DNA of 32,537 nucleotides from CAG-452 sp045531335 (GTDB lineage Bacteria > Bacillota > Clostridia > TANB77 > CAG-508): the NCBI GenBank assembly GCA_045531335.1, contig JAZSDU010000047.1, positions 1-32,537 on the forward strand. The letters are read 5' to 3'. The notes under the pieces are model-generated. The model saw nothing but the letters and a program-made list of their open reading frames with translations. It made no database searches and had not been told where the DNA came from. This document shows, piece after piece, positions 7,447-14,921 of this stretch. A program made the position numbers and the translations under genes. How positions within the stretch are numbered: position 1 is the stretch's first letter; the number at the start of each line of letters is the position of its first letter.

Positions 7447-8400
7447 ATGAATTCAGAAACAAAGAAAATTGAAAATATGGAAGGGTTTAAAGACATGAGG
7501 ATAGTTGATAATTTTTATCAAACATCAAGTTTTTTCCCAATGCCAACAATAGAAATATCAACAATAGATGAAAATGGATTTACAAGTATTGGTTCATATT
7601 CGTTATGCTTTCCATACTATATTGCAGGAAAAGAATATTATGCAATGATATTAGAATGTAGAAACAGTTCAAACACATGTAAAAATTTATTAAAAACAGG
7701 AAAATGTGCACTTAACTTTTTACCAGATGATAAAAAATATTTTAAAGAAGCAGTTAGATTAGGATTCCCAGGTGATACTCCGGAAGAAAAAATGAAAGAC
7801 TGCACATATACATTAGTTGATGGGAAAAGAGCAAGAGAAAACGAAAATGAAAAATATCCTAAAATTATAAAAGAAGCATTCCAAGTATTTGAATGTACAT
7901 GGGTAAAAGAATTAGATGGGGCAGAAAATGACAAAGTACAAGAAGAATACAAAGGGCCATATCATAACTTTAATGGAATCACATCTGAATTTGGAGCTCA
8001 TTTTATATTAAAAATTGATAATATATTAATGAAAGAAAAATATTATAACACAATAATAAATGGAGTAAATGCTTCGGGATTCCCAAATGTTCCAGTAGAT
8101 TATGGATATAGAGATTCTAAAAACTTTTGGTATACAAAATTCAAAAGACCAATAGCTATGCCAATTCCAAAAAACAAAGGAGTAGGGCTTGACTCTGTAA
8201 AATATGCAGCATCAAGAATAGATCCTGAAGTTAAATTTACAGATGAAGCATGTGAGATGTTAGTAAAAGTTCCAAGACCATTCTTAAACCTAGTATTAAA
8301 AGGATGTGTAAGCTGGGCAAAAGAAAATAATGTAAGCTTAATAACAGAAAAAGAAATGCAAATAATAAATGATAAAAGAGCAAAAGAGAAGAATAAATAA
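7447..8400 (+). CDS. Flavin reductase-like protein with PCP_red-like C-terminal domain
   Basis: The N-terminal ~230 residues resemble the FMN-binding flavin reductase-like split barrel (FPMPTIEISTIDENGF, SLCFPYYIAG, CKNLLKTGKCALNFLPDD), which uses flavin to reduce small acceptors or flavins. The last ~55 residues (FTDEACEMLVKVPRPFLNLV...AKENNVSLITEKEM) resemble the small PCP_red domain found at the end of protochlorophyllide reductase subunits, where it helps contact a partner or substrate. At 317 aa it is longer than plain flavin reductases (about 150-200 aa). AAGGAGG sits 9 bases before the ATG. The assignment rests on motif recognition only, and the substrate is unknown. Confidence 0.7.
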   Translation: MNSETKKIENMEGFKDMRIVDNFYQTSSFFPMPTIEISTIDENGFTSIGSYSLCFPYYIAGKEYYAMILECRNSSNTCKNLLKTGKCALNFLPDDKKYFKEAVRLGFPGDTPEEKMKDCTYTLVDGKRARENENEKYPKIIKEAFQVFECTWVKELDGAENDKVQEEYKGPYHNFNGITSEFGAHFILKIDNILMKEKYYNTIINGVNASGFPNVPVDYGYRDSKNFWYTKFKRPIAMPIPKNKGVGLDSVKYAASRIDPEVKFTDEACEMLVKVPRPFLNLVLKGCVSWAKENNVSLITEKEMQIINDKRAKEKNK

Positions 8401-8413
8401 TTTTGGCGAAATT

Positions 8414-8440
8414 GAGGTATCCATTTGGATACCTCTTTTG
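8414..8440 (+). terminator. Terminator after the flavin reductase-like gene
   Basis: A 9-bp perfect stem GAGGTATCC/GGATACCTC with an ATTT loop is followed by TTTTGCTTT, starting 14 bases after the stop codon. Confidence 0.85.
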
Positions 8441-8447
8441 CTTTATA

Positions 8448-8476
8448 AAAGAAAAACAGCCCCACAAGAGTGGGGC
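8448..8476 (-). terminator. Terminator of the small antisense gene
   Basis: A 7-bp GC stem (8459-8465 with 8470-8476, GCCCCAC/GTGGGGC) is followed, read on the minus strand, by TGTTTTTCTTTT. It lies 10 bases after the stop codon of the minus-strand gene, supporting that gene as real. Confidence 0.75.
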
Positions 8477-8486
8477 TTCGGAGGGG

Positions 8487-8636
8487 CTACGTAGCCGAAC
8501 CGGCTTTTTTTATTCTTTTCTTAAATCCCTTCACTTCGGTTTTTCCACTTTTTTTAGTAGAAACTTTTTCGCCAGAAGGCTGAGGTGGGGGGATTACCGG
8601 ATGGCCTGGATGCCGCCTTTGCTGTCTGTTGCTCAT
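8487..8636 (-). CDS. Small basic proline-containing protein, 49 aa
   Basis: Not recognised. The start ATG (8634-8636) follows an excellent ribosome binding site, GAGGAGG with a 7-base gap, and a terminator follows the stop. The product is strongly basic (about 14 Lys or Arg), with an N-terminal NRQQRRHPGHP and a PPPQP run, and no membrane segment; it could bind nucleic acid or a membrane surface. Its DNA is markedly richer in GC than the flanks (a GGGGGG run near 8590), unlike other genes here. A weak promoter (TTGCAA near 8680 on the minus strand) lies upstream. It runs against both neighbours, between the flavin reductase-like and protease genes. Longer frames in this stretch on either strand lack a ribosome binding site. 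Confidence 0.6.
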   Translation of the reverse strand: MSNRQQRRHPGHPVIPPPQPSGEKVSTKKSGKTEVKGFKKRIKKAGSAT

Positions 8637-8718
8637 AATGAACCTCCTCATATATTTTAATACACAAAGGATAACATAAAGTTTGCAAAAAAACAAGTAT
8701 CTTCCTAATATAAAAACC

Positions 8719-8747
8719 TTGTATATTTTAATAAAATAATGTAATAT
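8719..8747 (+). promoter_or_regulatory. Promoter of the CPBP protease gene
   Basis: TTGTAT (8719-8724) and TAATAT (8742-8747) are 17 bases apart, 26 bases before the start codon. Confidence 0.5.
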
Positions 8748-8772
8748 TTATATATAAATTTATGGAGGAAAA

Positions 8773-9468
8773 ATGAAAAAAGAAATATTTGAAAAACACG
8801 AAACGACCATCAGCATTTTATTAATAGTTATCTATATATTAACAAATTCATTCTGTATGCAAAACTTTGGAGAGATGGATTATAGAAGTGTGATTGTAAA
8901 TTCTACATTATCACTTGCTGTAATTTTATTCATAGTAAAAAACAATCTAGGAGAATATTATGGATTAACTAAATTTCCAAAATTTAAAGAATTTCTATAC
9001 TTCATACCGTTATTAATATTAATGTCAATAAATTTATGGGGTGGAGTTCATATTAAAAATACTTCATCAGAAATTATATTTTACATACTTTTTATGATTT
9101 GTGTAGGATTTTTAGAAGAAATAATATTTAGGGGATTCTTATTCAAAATGATGGCAAAAGACAATGTAAAAACAGCAATAATTGTATCATCATTAACATT
9201 TGGAATAGGCCATATTATAAACTTATTTAATGGAGCAGCTTTAACACCTACATTAATACAAGTATGTTATGCAGTAGCAGGAGGATATTTATTTGTTATA
9301 ATATTTCAAAAAGGAAAAAGCCTTTGGCCTTGCATTATAGCACATGCTACAATAAATGCATCATCAATATTTGGAATAGAAAATATAATTTCAACATACA
9401 TAGCACCAGTATTTTTAATACTAATTTCTGTTTCATATGCTGTGTATTTAAATAAAAAAATTAAATAA
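8773..9468 (+). CDS. CPBP-family intramembrane glutamic protease
   Basis: The protein has about seven hydrophobic segments and the three conserved motifs of the CPBP (Rce1/Abi) family: EEIIFRGFLF with Glu115, Glu116 and Arg120, then FGIGHIINL, then HATINA. These residues form the catalytic site inside the membrane. Bacterial relatives act in prenylated-peptide processing, bacteriocin immunity or envelope maintenance; which applies here is unknown. At 231 aa the length is normal. GGAGG lies 6 bases before the ATG. It is followed after 67 bases by the alcohol dehydrogenase gene with its own ribosome binding site. Confidence 0.9.
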   Translation: MKKEIFEKHETTISILLIVIYILTNSFCMQNFGEMDYRSVIVNSTLSLAVILFIVKNNLGEYYGLTKFPKFKEFLYFIPLLILMSINLWGGVHIKNTSSEIIFYILFMICVGFLEEIIFRGFLFKMMAKDNVKTAIIVSSLTFGIGHIINLFNGAALTPTLIQVCYAVAGGYLFVIIFQKGKSLWPCIIAHATINASSIFGIENIISTYIAPVFLILISVSYAVYLNKKIK

Positions 9469-9535
9469 AATTAAAAATGAATAATATATATACAATTACA
9501 AAAACTAAAACCAACAAATAATTTGGAGGTATTAA

Positions 9536-10663
9536 ATGAAAGCAATTGTATATGATGGAATTCAAAAAGTTCAATGTAGAGAAGTACCAGATCCAAAAAT
9601 AGAAAAAGATGATGATATTATAGTAAAAGTAACATCAACTGCTATTTGTGGATCTGATTTACATTTAGTGCATGGATTAGTAAAAGGAATGTATGATGGC
9701 TTTGTATTAGGACATGAAACCATGGGAATTGTAGAAGAAGTTGGAAAAGGTGTAACAAACTTAAAAAAAGGAGATAGAGTAATAGTTCCATTTCCAGTAG
9801 CTTGTGGACATTGTTTCTATTGTGACTGCAATGAATATAGTCAATGTGATAACACAAATGCATATGGGGAAGCAGGAGGATTATTAGGATATAGTAAATC
9901 ATATGGAGATTATCAAGGAGGACAGGCACAATATATAAGAGTGCCACATGCAAATGTAGGACCAGTAAAAATTCCAGAAGAACTAACAGATGAACAAGTA
10001 CTATTTTTAACAGACATATTACCAACATCACTTTGGGGAACAGAAATTGCAAATGTAAAAAACAATGATACAGTTGTAGTTCTAGGTTGTGGACCAGTAG
10101 GACTTCTTACTATAAAATGGTGTATTCAAAAAGGTGCAAAAAGAGTAATTGCAGTAGATAGAGTAGGATACAGATTAGAACATGCAAAAAGTTATGGCGC
10201 AGAAGTATTAAACTTTGAAGAATATGATGAAACAGGTGCATATATAAAAGAGATAACATCAGGAGGAGCAGACTGTGTAATCGACTGTGTAGGACTTGAT
10301 GGAAAAATGTCACTTATGGAAAAAGTAGAAACTGCATTAAAATTGCAAGGTGGTTCAAAATCTGCAATAGAAATAGCATCACAAGCAGTTAGAAAATGTG
10401 GACATGTTGCATTAGTTGGTGTATATGGAACAAAATACAATAACTTCCCTTTAGGGAATTTCTTTACTAGAAATATAACTCTAAAAATGGGACAATGTCC
10501 AGCAACAAGATATGTAGAGCCAATACTGGAGAAAATAAAAAATGGTGAATTTGATGCAACAGATATTATCACACATAAATTATCACTAGAAGAAGGCCGA
10601 CATGCTTACGAAATATTTGATGCAAAAGAAGATAACTGTATAAAAGTAATATTGAAGCCGTAA
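9536..10663 (+). CDS. Zinc-dependent alcohol dehydrogenase family
   Basis: A medium-chain dehydrogenase that oxidises an alcohol, or an aldehyde adduct, with NAD(P). Catalytic zinc ligands are visible at Cys38 (CGSDLH) and His60-Glu61 (GHE); the structural zinc site uses Cys90, 93, 96 and/or 98, and 104. The nucleotide-binding loop is VVLGCGPVGLL. The ~30-residue insertion with KLQGGSKSAIEIASQAVRKCG is like that of formaldehyde-dismutase or glutathione-independent formaldehyde dehydrogenase relatives, so a small-aldehyde role is possible. The length of 375 aa fits. TTGGAGG precedes the ATG. A terminator follows at 10673. Confidence 0.92.
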   Translation: MKAIVYDGIQKVQCREVPDPKIEKDDDIIVKVTSTAICGSDLHLVHGLVKGMYDGFVLGHETMGIVEEVGKGVTNLKKGDRVIVPFPVACGHCFYCDCNEYSQCDNTNAYGEAGGLLGYSKSYGDYQGGQAQYIRVPHANVGPVKIPEELTDEQVLFLTDILPTSLWGTEIANVKNNDTVVVLGCGPVGLLTIKWCIQKGAKRVIAVDRVGYRLEHAKSYGAEVLNFEEYDETGAYIKEITSGGADCVIDCVGLDGKMSLMEKVETALKLQGGSKSAIEIASQAVRKCGHVALVGVYGTKYNNFPLGNFFTRNITLKMGQCPATRYVEPILEKIKNGEFDATDIITHKLSLEEGRHAYEIFDAKEDNCIKVILKP

Positions 10664-10672
10664 TAGAGATGA

Positions 10673-10710
10673 AAGATTAGCTTGGAAGAGAGCTAGTCTT
10701 TTTTTATTAT
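10673..10710 (+). terminator. Terminator after the alcohol dehydrogenase gene
   Basis: AAGATTAGCT pairs with AGCTAGTCTT (one G-U pair) across an 8-nt loop, followed by a run of seven T. Confidence 0.85.
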
Positions 10711-10797
10711 TAGAATATTGATAAAAATATCTTAAAAATATGGATAAATTATATTATATGTGATAAAATTACAAAAAATGTAATAAGAGGTATAGTG

Positions 10798-11700
10798 ATG
10801 TCAGAGAAGGTAAGACCATTCGTAAAATGGGCTGGAGGAAAAGGAAGTTTAATACCACAACTTAATAATTTTTATCCATACGAATTAAAGAATGGAACAA
10901 TAGAAAGATACATAGAGCCATTTGTAGGTGGTGGAGCTGTTTTAATAGATATATTACAAAAATACAATGTAGAAGATGCATATGCATTTGATATAAATAG
11001 GGATTTAATAAACTCATATAATGTGATAAAAAATAATGTAAATGAACTTATAACAATTTTAAGAGAAATAGAAACAGAGTATTTAAAATTAGCACAAGAG
11101 GATAGAAAAACATATTTTTATAATATAAGAAACCAATACAATGAAAATGAATTGCAAGAGGATGAACAAAATATTCAAAGAGCTGCACAATTTATATATT
11201 TAAATAGGACATGTTTCAATGGTTTATATAGAGTAAATAAAAATGGAAAATTTAATGTACCTTTTGGAAGTTATAAAAATCCTACAATATGTGATGAAAA
11301 AAATTTAAGAGAATTATCTAATTTAATACAAAATGTTAAATTTATATATGGAGATTATACAAGAAGCCTGGAATACATAGAAGAAAATACATTTTTGTAC
11401 TTTGATCCACCATATAGACCGCTAAATATAACATCAGCATTTACATCATATACTAAAGAAGATTTTAACGATGATAATCAAAGAGAATTAGCTACATTTT
11501 ATAGAGAATTAAATAATAGAAATGCAAAACTAATGTTAAGTAATTCAAATCCTAAAAATACAGATAAAGAAGATACATTTTTTGATGAGTTATATAATGG
11601 ATTTAATATTGATGAGATATATGCAACTAGAATGATAAATGCTAATTCAAATGGAAGAGGGAAAGTTTCAGAGATAGTAATAACTAACTATAATGTATAA
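10798..11700 (+). CDS. dpnM: DpnM-type DNA adenine methyltransferase (GATC)
   Basis: This enzyme methylates the adenine of GATC in double-stranded DNA to protect the host from the endonuclease at 12494. The order is that of the alpha class (Dam/DpnM): FVKWAGGKGSLIPQL at residues 8-22 and EPFVGGGAVLID for S-adenosylmethionine, a target-recognition segment, then the catalytic DPPY at 203-206. A GTG at 10795 is also possible, but AAGAGG spacing favours the ATG at 10798. The length (300 aa) matches M.DpnII. It is the first gene of a three-gene operon in the same order as the pneumococcal DpnII locus. GATC specificity is inferred from the family and the adjoining endonuclease. Confidence 0.95.
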   Translation: MSEKVRPFVKWAGGKGSLIPQLNNFYPYELKNGTIERYIEPFVGGGAVLIDILQKYNVEDAYAFDINRDLINSYNVIKNNVNELITILREIETEYLKLAQEDRKTYFYNIRNQYNENELQEDEQNIQRAAQFIYLNRTCFNGLYRVNKNGKFNVPFGSYKNPTICDEKNLRELSNLIQNVKFIYGDYTRSLEYIEENTFLYFDPPYRPLNITSAFTSYTKEDFNDDNQRELATFYRELNNRNAKLMLSNSNPKNTDKEDTFFDELYNGFNIDEIYATRMINANSNGRGKVSEIVITNYNV

Positions 11701-11717
11701 AGGAAGTGTAAGGAAGA

Positions 11718-12482
11718 GTGTATTCAGGAAAATATTATTTTAATGAAGATACATTTAAATTAATAAAAGGGGATACATTTAGAGTCTTAAAAAAGTTTGA
11801 AGACAAGGCAGTAGATACAATATTTGCAGATCCACCATATTTTCTTTCAAACAATGGAATAACTTGTAGTAGTGGAAAGATGGTAAGTGTAAATAAAGGA
11901 GAATGGGATAAATCTAGCACATTAAAAGAAAAACACAATTTTAATAAAAAATGGATAAAGCAATGTTATAGAATTTTAAAAGATGACGGAACAATTTGGA
12001 TAAGTGGAACACTTCACAATATATATTCAATAGGAATGGCATTAGAAGAAGAAGGATTTAAAATAATAAACAATATAACATGGCAAAAAACAAATCCACC
12101 ACCAAATCTTGCTTGTAAAACATTTACTCATTCTACAGAAACAATACTTTGGGCAAGAAAAGATATAAAGAATTGTAAATATAAATTTAATTATGATTTA
12201 ATGAAGGAAATAAATAATGGAAAACAAATGAAAGATGTATGGACTACGAGTTTAACAAAACCGTCAGAAAAGAAATGTGGAAAACATCCAACACAGAAAC
12301 CATTAGAAATATTAGATAAAATAATATTAGCATCAACAGAAGAAAATGATATAATTTTAGATCCGTTTTGTGGTAGCAGTACAACAGGAATATCAGCAGT
12401 AAATCTAAATAGAAAATATATAGGAATAGACAATGAGAAACAATATATAGAATTATCTAAAAAGAGATATGAGCAATTATAG
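11718..12482 (+). CDS. dpnA: DpnA-type DNA adenine methyltransferase (second methylase)
   Basis: The beta-class methylase of DpnII systems, known from the pneumococcal enzyme to methylate GATC also in single-stranded DNA, protecting incoming plasmid during transformation. The catalytic DPPY is at residues 38-41 (FADPPYFLSNNGITCSSGK), and the S-adenosylmethionine site comes later (KHPTQKPLE, then DPFCGSSTTG), the opposite order to DpnM. The start is GTG with AAGGAAG 11 bases upstream. It begins 17 bases after dpnM, and its stop codon overlaps the AGGAGG of dpnB. Its presence suggests uptake of single-stranded DNA, by transformation or conjugation, matters in this lineage; that is inference. 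Confidence 0.95.
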   Translation: MYSGKYYFNEDTFKLIKGDTFRVLKKFEDKAVDTIFADPPYFLSNNGITCSSGKMVSVNKGEWDKSSTLKEKHNFNKKWIKQCYRILKDDGTIWISGTLHNIYSIGMALEEEGFKIINNITWQKTNPPPNLACKTFTHSTETILWARKDIKNCKYKFNYDLMKEINNGKQMKDVWTTSLTKPSEKKCGKHPTQKPLEILDKIILASTEENDIILDPFCGSSTTGISAVNLNRKYIGIDNEKQYIELSKKRYEQL

Positions 12483-12493
12483 GAGGAATAAAT

Positions 12494-13375
12494 GTGGTTA
12501 GAAAATTTGATGAGTGGTTATCAGGATTTGAAGACAGTATTGCTAGTTGGAAGTATTATACTGATTTCGATAAAGTGTATAAAAATGTAAATAAAATTAA
12601 AAATGAACTAAATTTATTAAATGGACTAATTGGCAGTAAAAACATAGAAGAAGAATTCAAAGATTTAGTTGAGGAATATCCAAATGTATTAAAAGTAATA
12701 CCAATATTAATTGCAAAAAGAGAAAATATAATTATAATAAAAGATGCTGAGCAAGATTATTATTATAATTTTAAAAACATGAATTATTCAATAGATGATT
12801 ATATTATATTTATGAGAAAAACTGGAATATTTGATTTGTTAGAAAATCATTTAATAGGAAATGTATTTGATTATGTAACAGGTGTAGAAGTTGGAATGGA
12901 TACCAATGGAAGAAAAGGCAGAACAGGAGATGCAATGGAGGATTTAGTAGAAAGCTATCTTTTGAAGGCTGGCTTTGTGAGAGACTTTAATTATTTTAAA
13001 GAATACACTAAAACAGATATAATGAATAAATGGGGAATTGATTTATCACGTATAGATCAAAAATTAAAAGGGAATTCTAAGAATAAAAATGCAGAAAAAA
13101 GGTTTGATTTTGTAGTGAAAACAGATAATATGCTGTATGTTATAGAAACAAATTTTTATGCAACTCAAGGTTCAAAGTTAAATGAAACTGCTAGAAGTTA
13201 TAAAATGATAGAATCAGAGTTTAAAAACATGAAAGATGTTACTTTTGTATGGTTTACTGATGGAAAGGGCTGGAATAGTGCAAGACATAATTTAGAAGAA
13301 ACTTTTAATGAAATGGAAAATATGTATAATATTTCAGACATGAAAAATGATATAATGACTAAAATATTTAAATAG
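12494..13375 (+). CDS. dpnB: DpnII-type restriction endonuclease
   Basis: Cuts unmethylated GATC. The sequence follows the DpnII/MboI endonuclease family along its length: FDEWLSGFEDSIASWKYYTD at the N-terminus, LIGSKNIEEEF, VTGVEVGMDTNGRKGRTGDA in the middle, and SKLNETARSYKMI near the end. The likely nuclease core is RFDFV (Asp205) followed by VIETNFY (Glu218, Asn220), a D...ExN variant of the PD-(D/E)xK pattern. At 293 aa it matches the pneumococcal protein. The start is GTG, placed 7 bases after AGGAGG (12481-12486), which overlaps the dpnA stop, so translation of the nuclease is probably coupled to the methylase. The frame is intact, so the system looks active. Confidence 0.95.
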   Translation: MVRKFDEWLSGFEDSIASWKYYTDFDKVYKNVNKIKNELNLLNGLIGSKNIEEEFKDLVEEYPNVLKVIPILIAKRENIIIIKDAEQDYYYNFKNMNYSIDDYIIFMRKTGIFDLLENHLIGNVFDYVTGVEVGMDTNGRKGRTGDAMEDLVESYLLKAGFVRDFNYFKEYTKTDIMNKWGIDLSRIDQKLKGNSKNKNAEKRFDFVVKTDNMLYVIETNFYATQGSKLNETARSYKMIESEFKNMKDVTFVWFTDGKGWNSARHNLEETFNEMENMYNISDMKNDIMTKIFK

Positions 13376-13389
13376 AAAAGAGAAAATAA

Positions 13390-13924
13390 ATGGAATTATT
13401 AAAAGGTAAAAAATATAAAAATAGAAATACAGAAAAATCTATTATGGATATAAAGATAGATAACATATATACAATATATGTGTTTAAAGGGACATTGTCT
13501 CCAAATGATATAGTAATAAAATATAGTAAATTTGGAAGAAGAATGAGAACACCAAAACATATACATTGGGTTATAGATATGCTTTTAAAAGAACAAAAAA
13601 ATCATAATGATGTTATTACTTTCATAAAATGTATGCAAGAAACATGGGATGAAATAGTAGGTTTAGAAAGCAATGACTATAAGATGCTAAAAGATACATT
13701 ATTGAAATACAAAAATAAAGTAGATAAAAAAATAGGGAGATTAACTCTTGAAGGGCGGAGAGTATCCAATTAATTTCGTTTTAATTTTATTATTACTACT
13801 TATGATTCAAGAAAAAACTAATAGGACAGATGCATATATGTTTAGACAAATATTAGATGAATTATTAAAAGATAATATGGATATTTTTTCAATTGTTAGT
13901 ACATCTACTTTTAGAGGAAGATAG
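13390..13924 (+). pseudogene. Frameshifted unknown protein of the restriction island, about 177 aa if restored
   Basis: The first frame (13390-13773, 127 aa) stops at TAA, but the +1 frame continues without a break to TAG at 13922-13924. Removing one G from GGG at 13753-13755 joins them into a single frame reading LTLEGGEYPINFVLI across the junction and SIVSTSTFRGR at the end. The restored protein has a conserved-looking core (RTPKHIHWVIDMLLKEQ, then IQEKTN) and no membrane segment. I do not recognise it. Between dpnB (14 bases away) and a third methyltransferase, it may be an endonuclease or accessory protein of a second restriction module; this rests on position only. It may be a real mutation or a sequence error. 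Confidence 0.7.
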
Positions 13925-13994
13925 GAATAAAATCAATATAAAGAATGGGGGCAACTTTTTTGTTGCTCTATTTTTATTTAAGGAGGAATGTTTA

Positions 13995-14723
13995 TTGATA
14001 TATAATCCAAAAGATTTTAGTTTAGAAAATACTTCAATTTGGAGTTTTAAAGAAAGAGGAAATTGGGCTACGCATAAAGGAGATTATAGAGGAAATTGTC
14101 CACCTCAAGTTCCTAGAAACTTAATATTAAAATATACAAAAGAAAATGATATTGTATTAGATCCTTTTTGTGGAAGCGGTACAACAATGATAGAATGCAA
14201 ATTATTAAACAGAAAAGGTGTTGGTATAGATATAAATCTGAATGCTTTACGACTAACAAAAAGCAGATTAGATTTCAATTACAAAACTATTTATGAACCA
14301 AAGTTAATAGTGGCAGATTCCACTAATTTACGAAAAATTATACCAGATAAAAAAATAGATTTTATATTTGCACATCCACCATATGCAAATATTATTAAAT
14401 ATAGTAAAGATATAAAAGAAGATTTATCAAGATTAGAGTTAAAAGAATTTTTAGGTCAAATGAATTTGTTTTCAAAGGAATGTTTTAGAATCTTAAAAAA
14501 AGATAAAATTTGTTCAATTTTAATAGGAGATATCAGAAAAAATAAAAATATTATCCCATTAGGTTTTTATATCATGAATATTTTTATTCAAACAGGTTTC
14601 ACATTAAAAGAAATAATTATAAAAGAACAACATAATTGTAAAATGACATATTATTGGAGGAATAAAAATATGGATTTTTATCTATTGAAACATGAATATA
14701 TATTAATACTAAAACGCCCTTAA
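13995..14723 (+). CDS. Third DNA methyltransferase, HPPY type
   Basis: A small (242 aa) S-adenosylmethionine-dependent DNA methyltransferase. It shows the cofactor site first (DPFCGSGTTMIECKLLNRKG, then VGIDIN) and the catalytic tetrapeptide afterwards as HPPY (FIFAHPPYANIIKYS) rather than DPPY. This order is inverted relative to dpnA. The base modified, adenine N6 or cytosine N4, cannot be told. The start is TTG at 13995, 8 bases after AAGGAGG; a longer frame to 13893 overlaps the broken upstream gene and lacks such a site. There is no clear target-recognition domain, so a partner may supply specificity. Context suggests a pair with the frameshifted gene, separate from the GATC system. Confidence 0.85.
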   Translation: MIYNPKDFSLENTSIWSFKERGNWATHKGDYRGNCPPQVPRNLILKYTKENDIVLDPFCGSGTTMIECKLLNRKGVGIDINLNALRLTKSRLDFNYKTIYEPKLIVADSTNLRKIIPDKKIDFIFAHPPYANIIKYSKDIKEDLSRLELKEFLGQMNLFSKECFRILKKDKICSILIGDIRKNKNIIPLGFYIMNIFIQTGFTLKEIIIKEQHNCKMTYYWRNKNMDFYLLKHEYILILKRP

Positions 14724-14802
14724 TAGAAAATGGAACTCTTTAAAATCTGAGTAAGTAAATCAATTTTGAAGATGAGGATAAGTGAAAACAAAAATAAAAA
14801 AG

Positions 14803-14836
14803 AATACCAAAAAGAAATTTTTAGGTATTTTTTTAT
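14803..14836 (+). terminator. Terminator after the restriction island methyltransferase
   Basis: AATACC with an inner AAAAA/TTTTT extension pairs with GGTATT, then seven T. It ends the transcript before the next promoter at 14864. Confidence 0.8.
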
Positions 14837-14863
14837 TATGTTCCTTTTCAAAAGCCGAAAATG

Positions 14864-14891
14864 TTGACTTTTTTAACCTATATGTTATAAT
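14864..14891 (+). promoter_or_regulatory. Promoter of the double-DUF262 gene
   Basis: TTGACT (14864-14869) and a perfect TATAAT (14886-14891) are 16 bases apart. The predicted start of transcription is about 25 bases before the start codon. Confidence 0.75.
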
Positions 14892-14921
14892 TAATCAAAA
14901 ATTAGCGAAAGGAGACGAAAA

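Noticed and set aside
8403..8660. Plus-strand frame of 85 aa
   Set aside because: It runs through two terminators, has no ribosome binding site and lies opposite the better-supported minus-strand gene.
9642..10572. Several minus-strand frames inside the alcohol dehydrogenase gene
   Set aside because: They are low-complexity shadows (rich in Leu and His) of a clearly coding plus strand.
13893..13994. Extended N-terminus for the HPPY methyltransferase
   Set aside because: It overlaps the end of the frameshifted gene and has no ribosome binding site; AAGGAGG supports the TTG at 13995.
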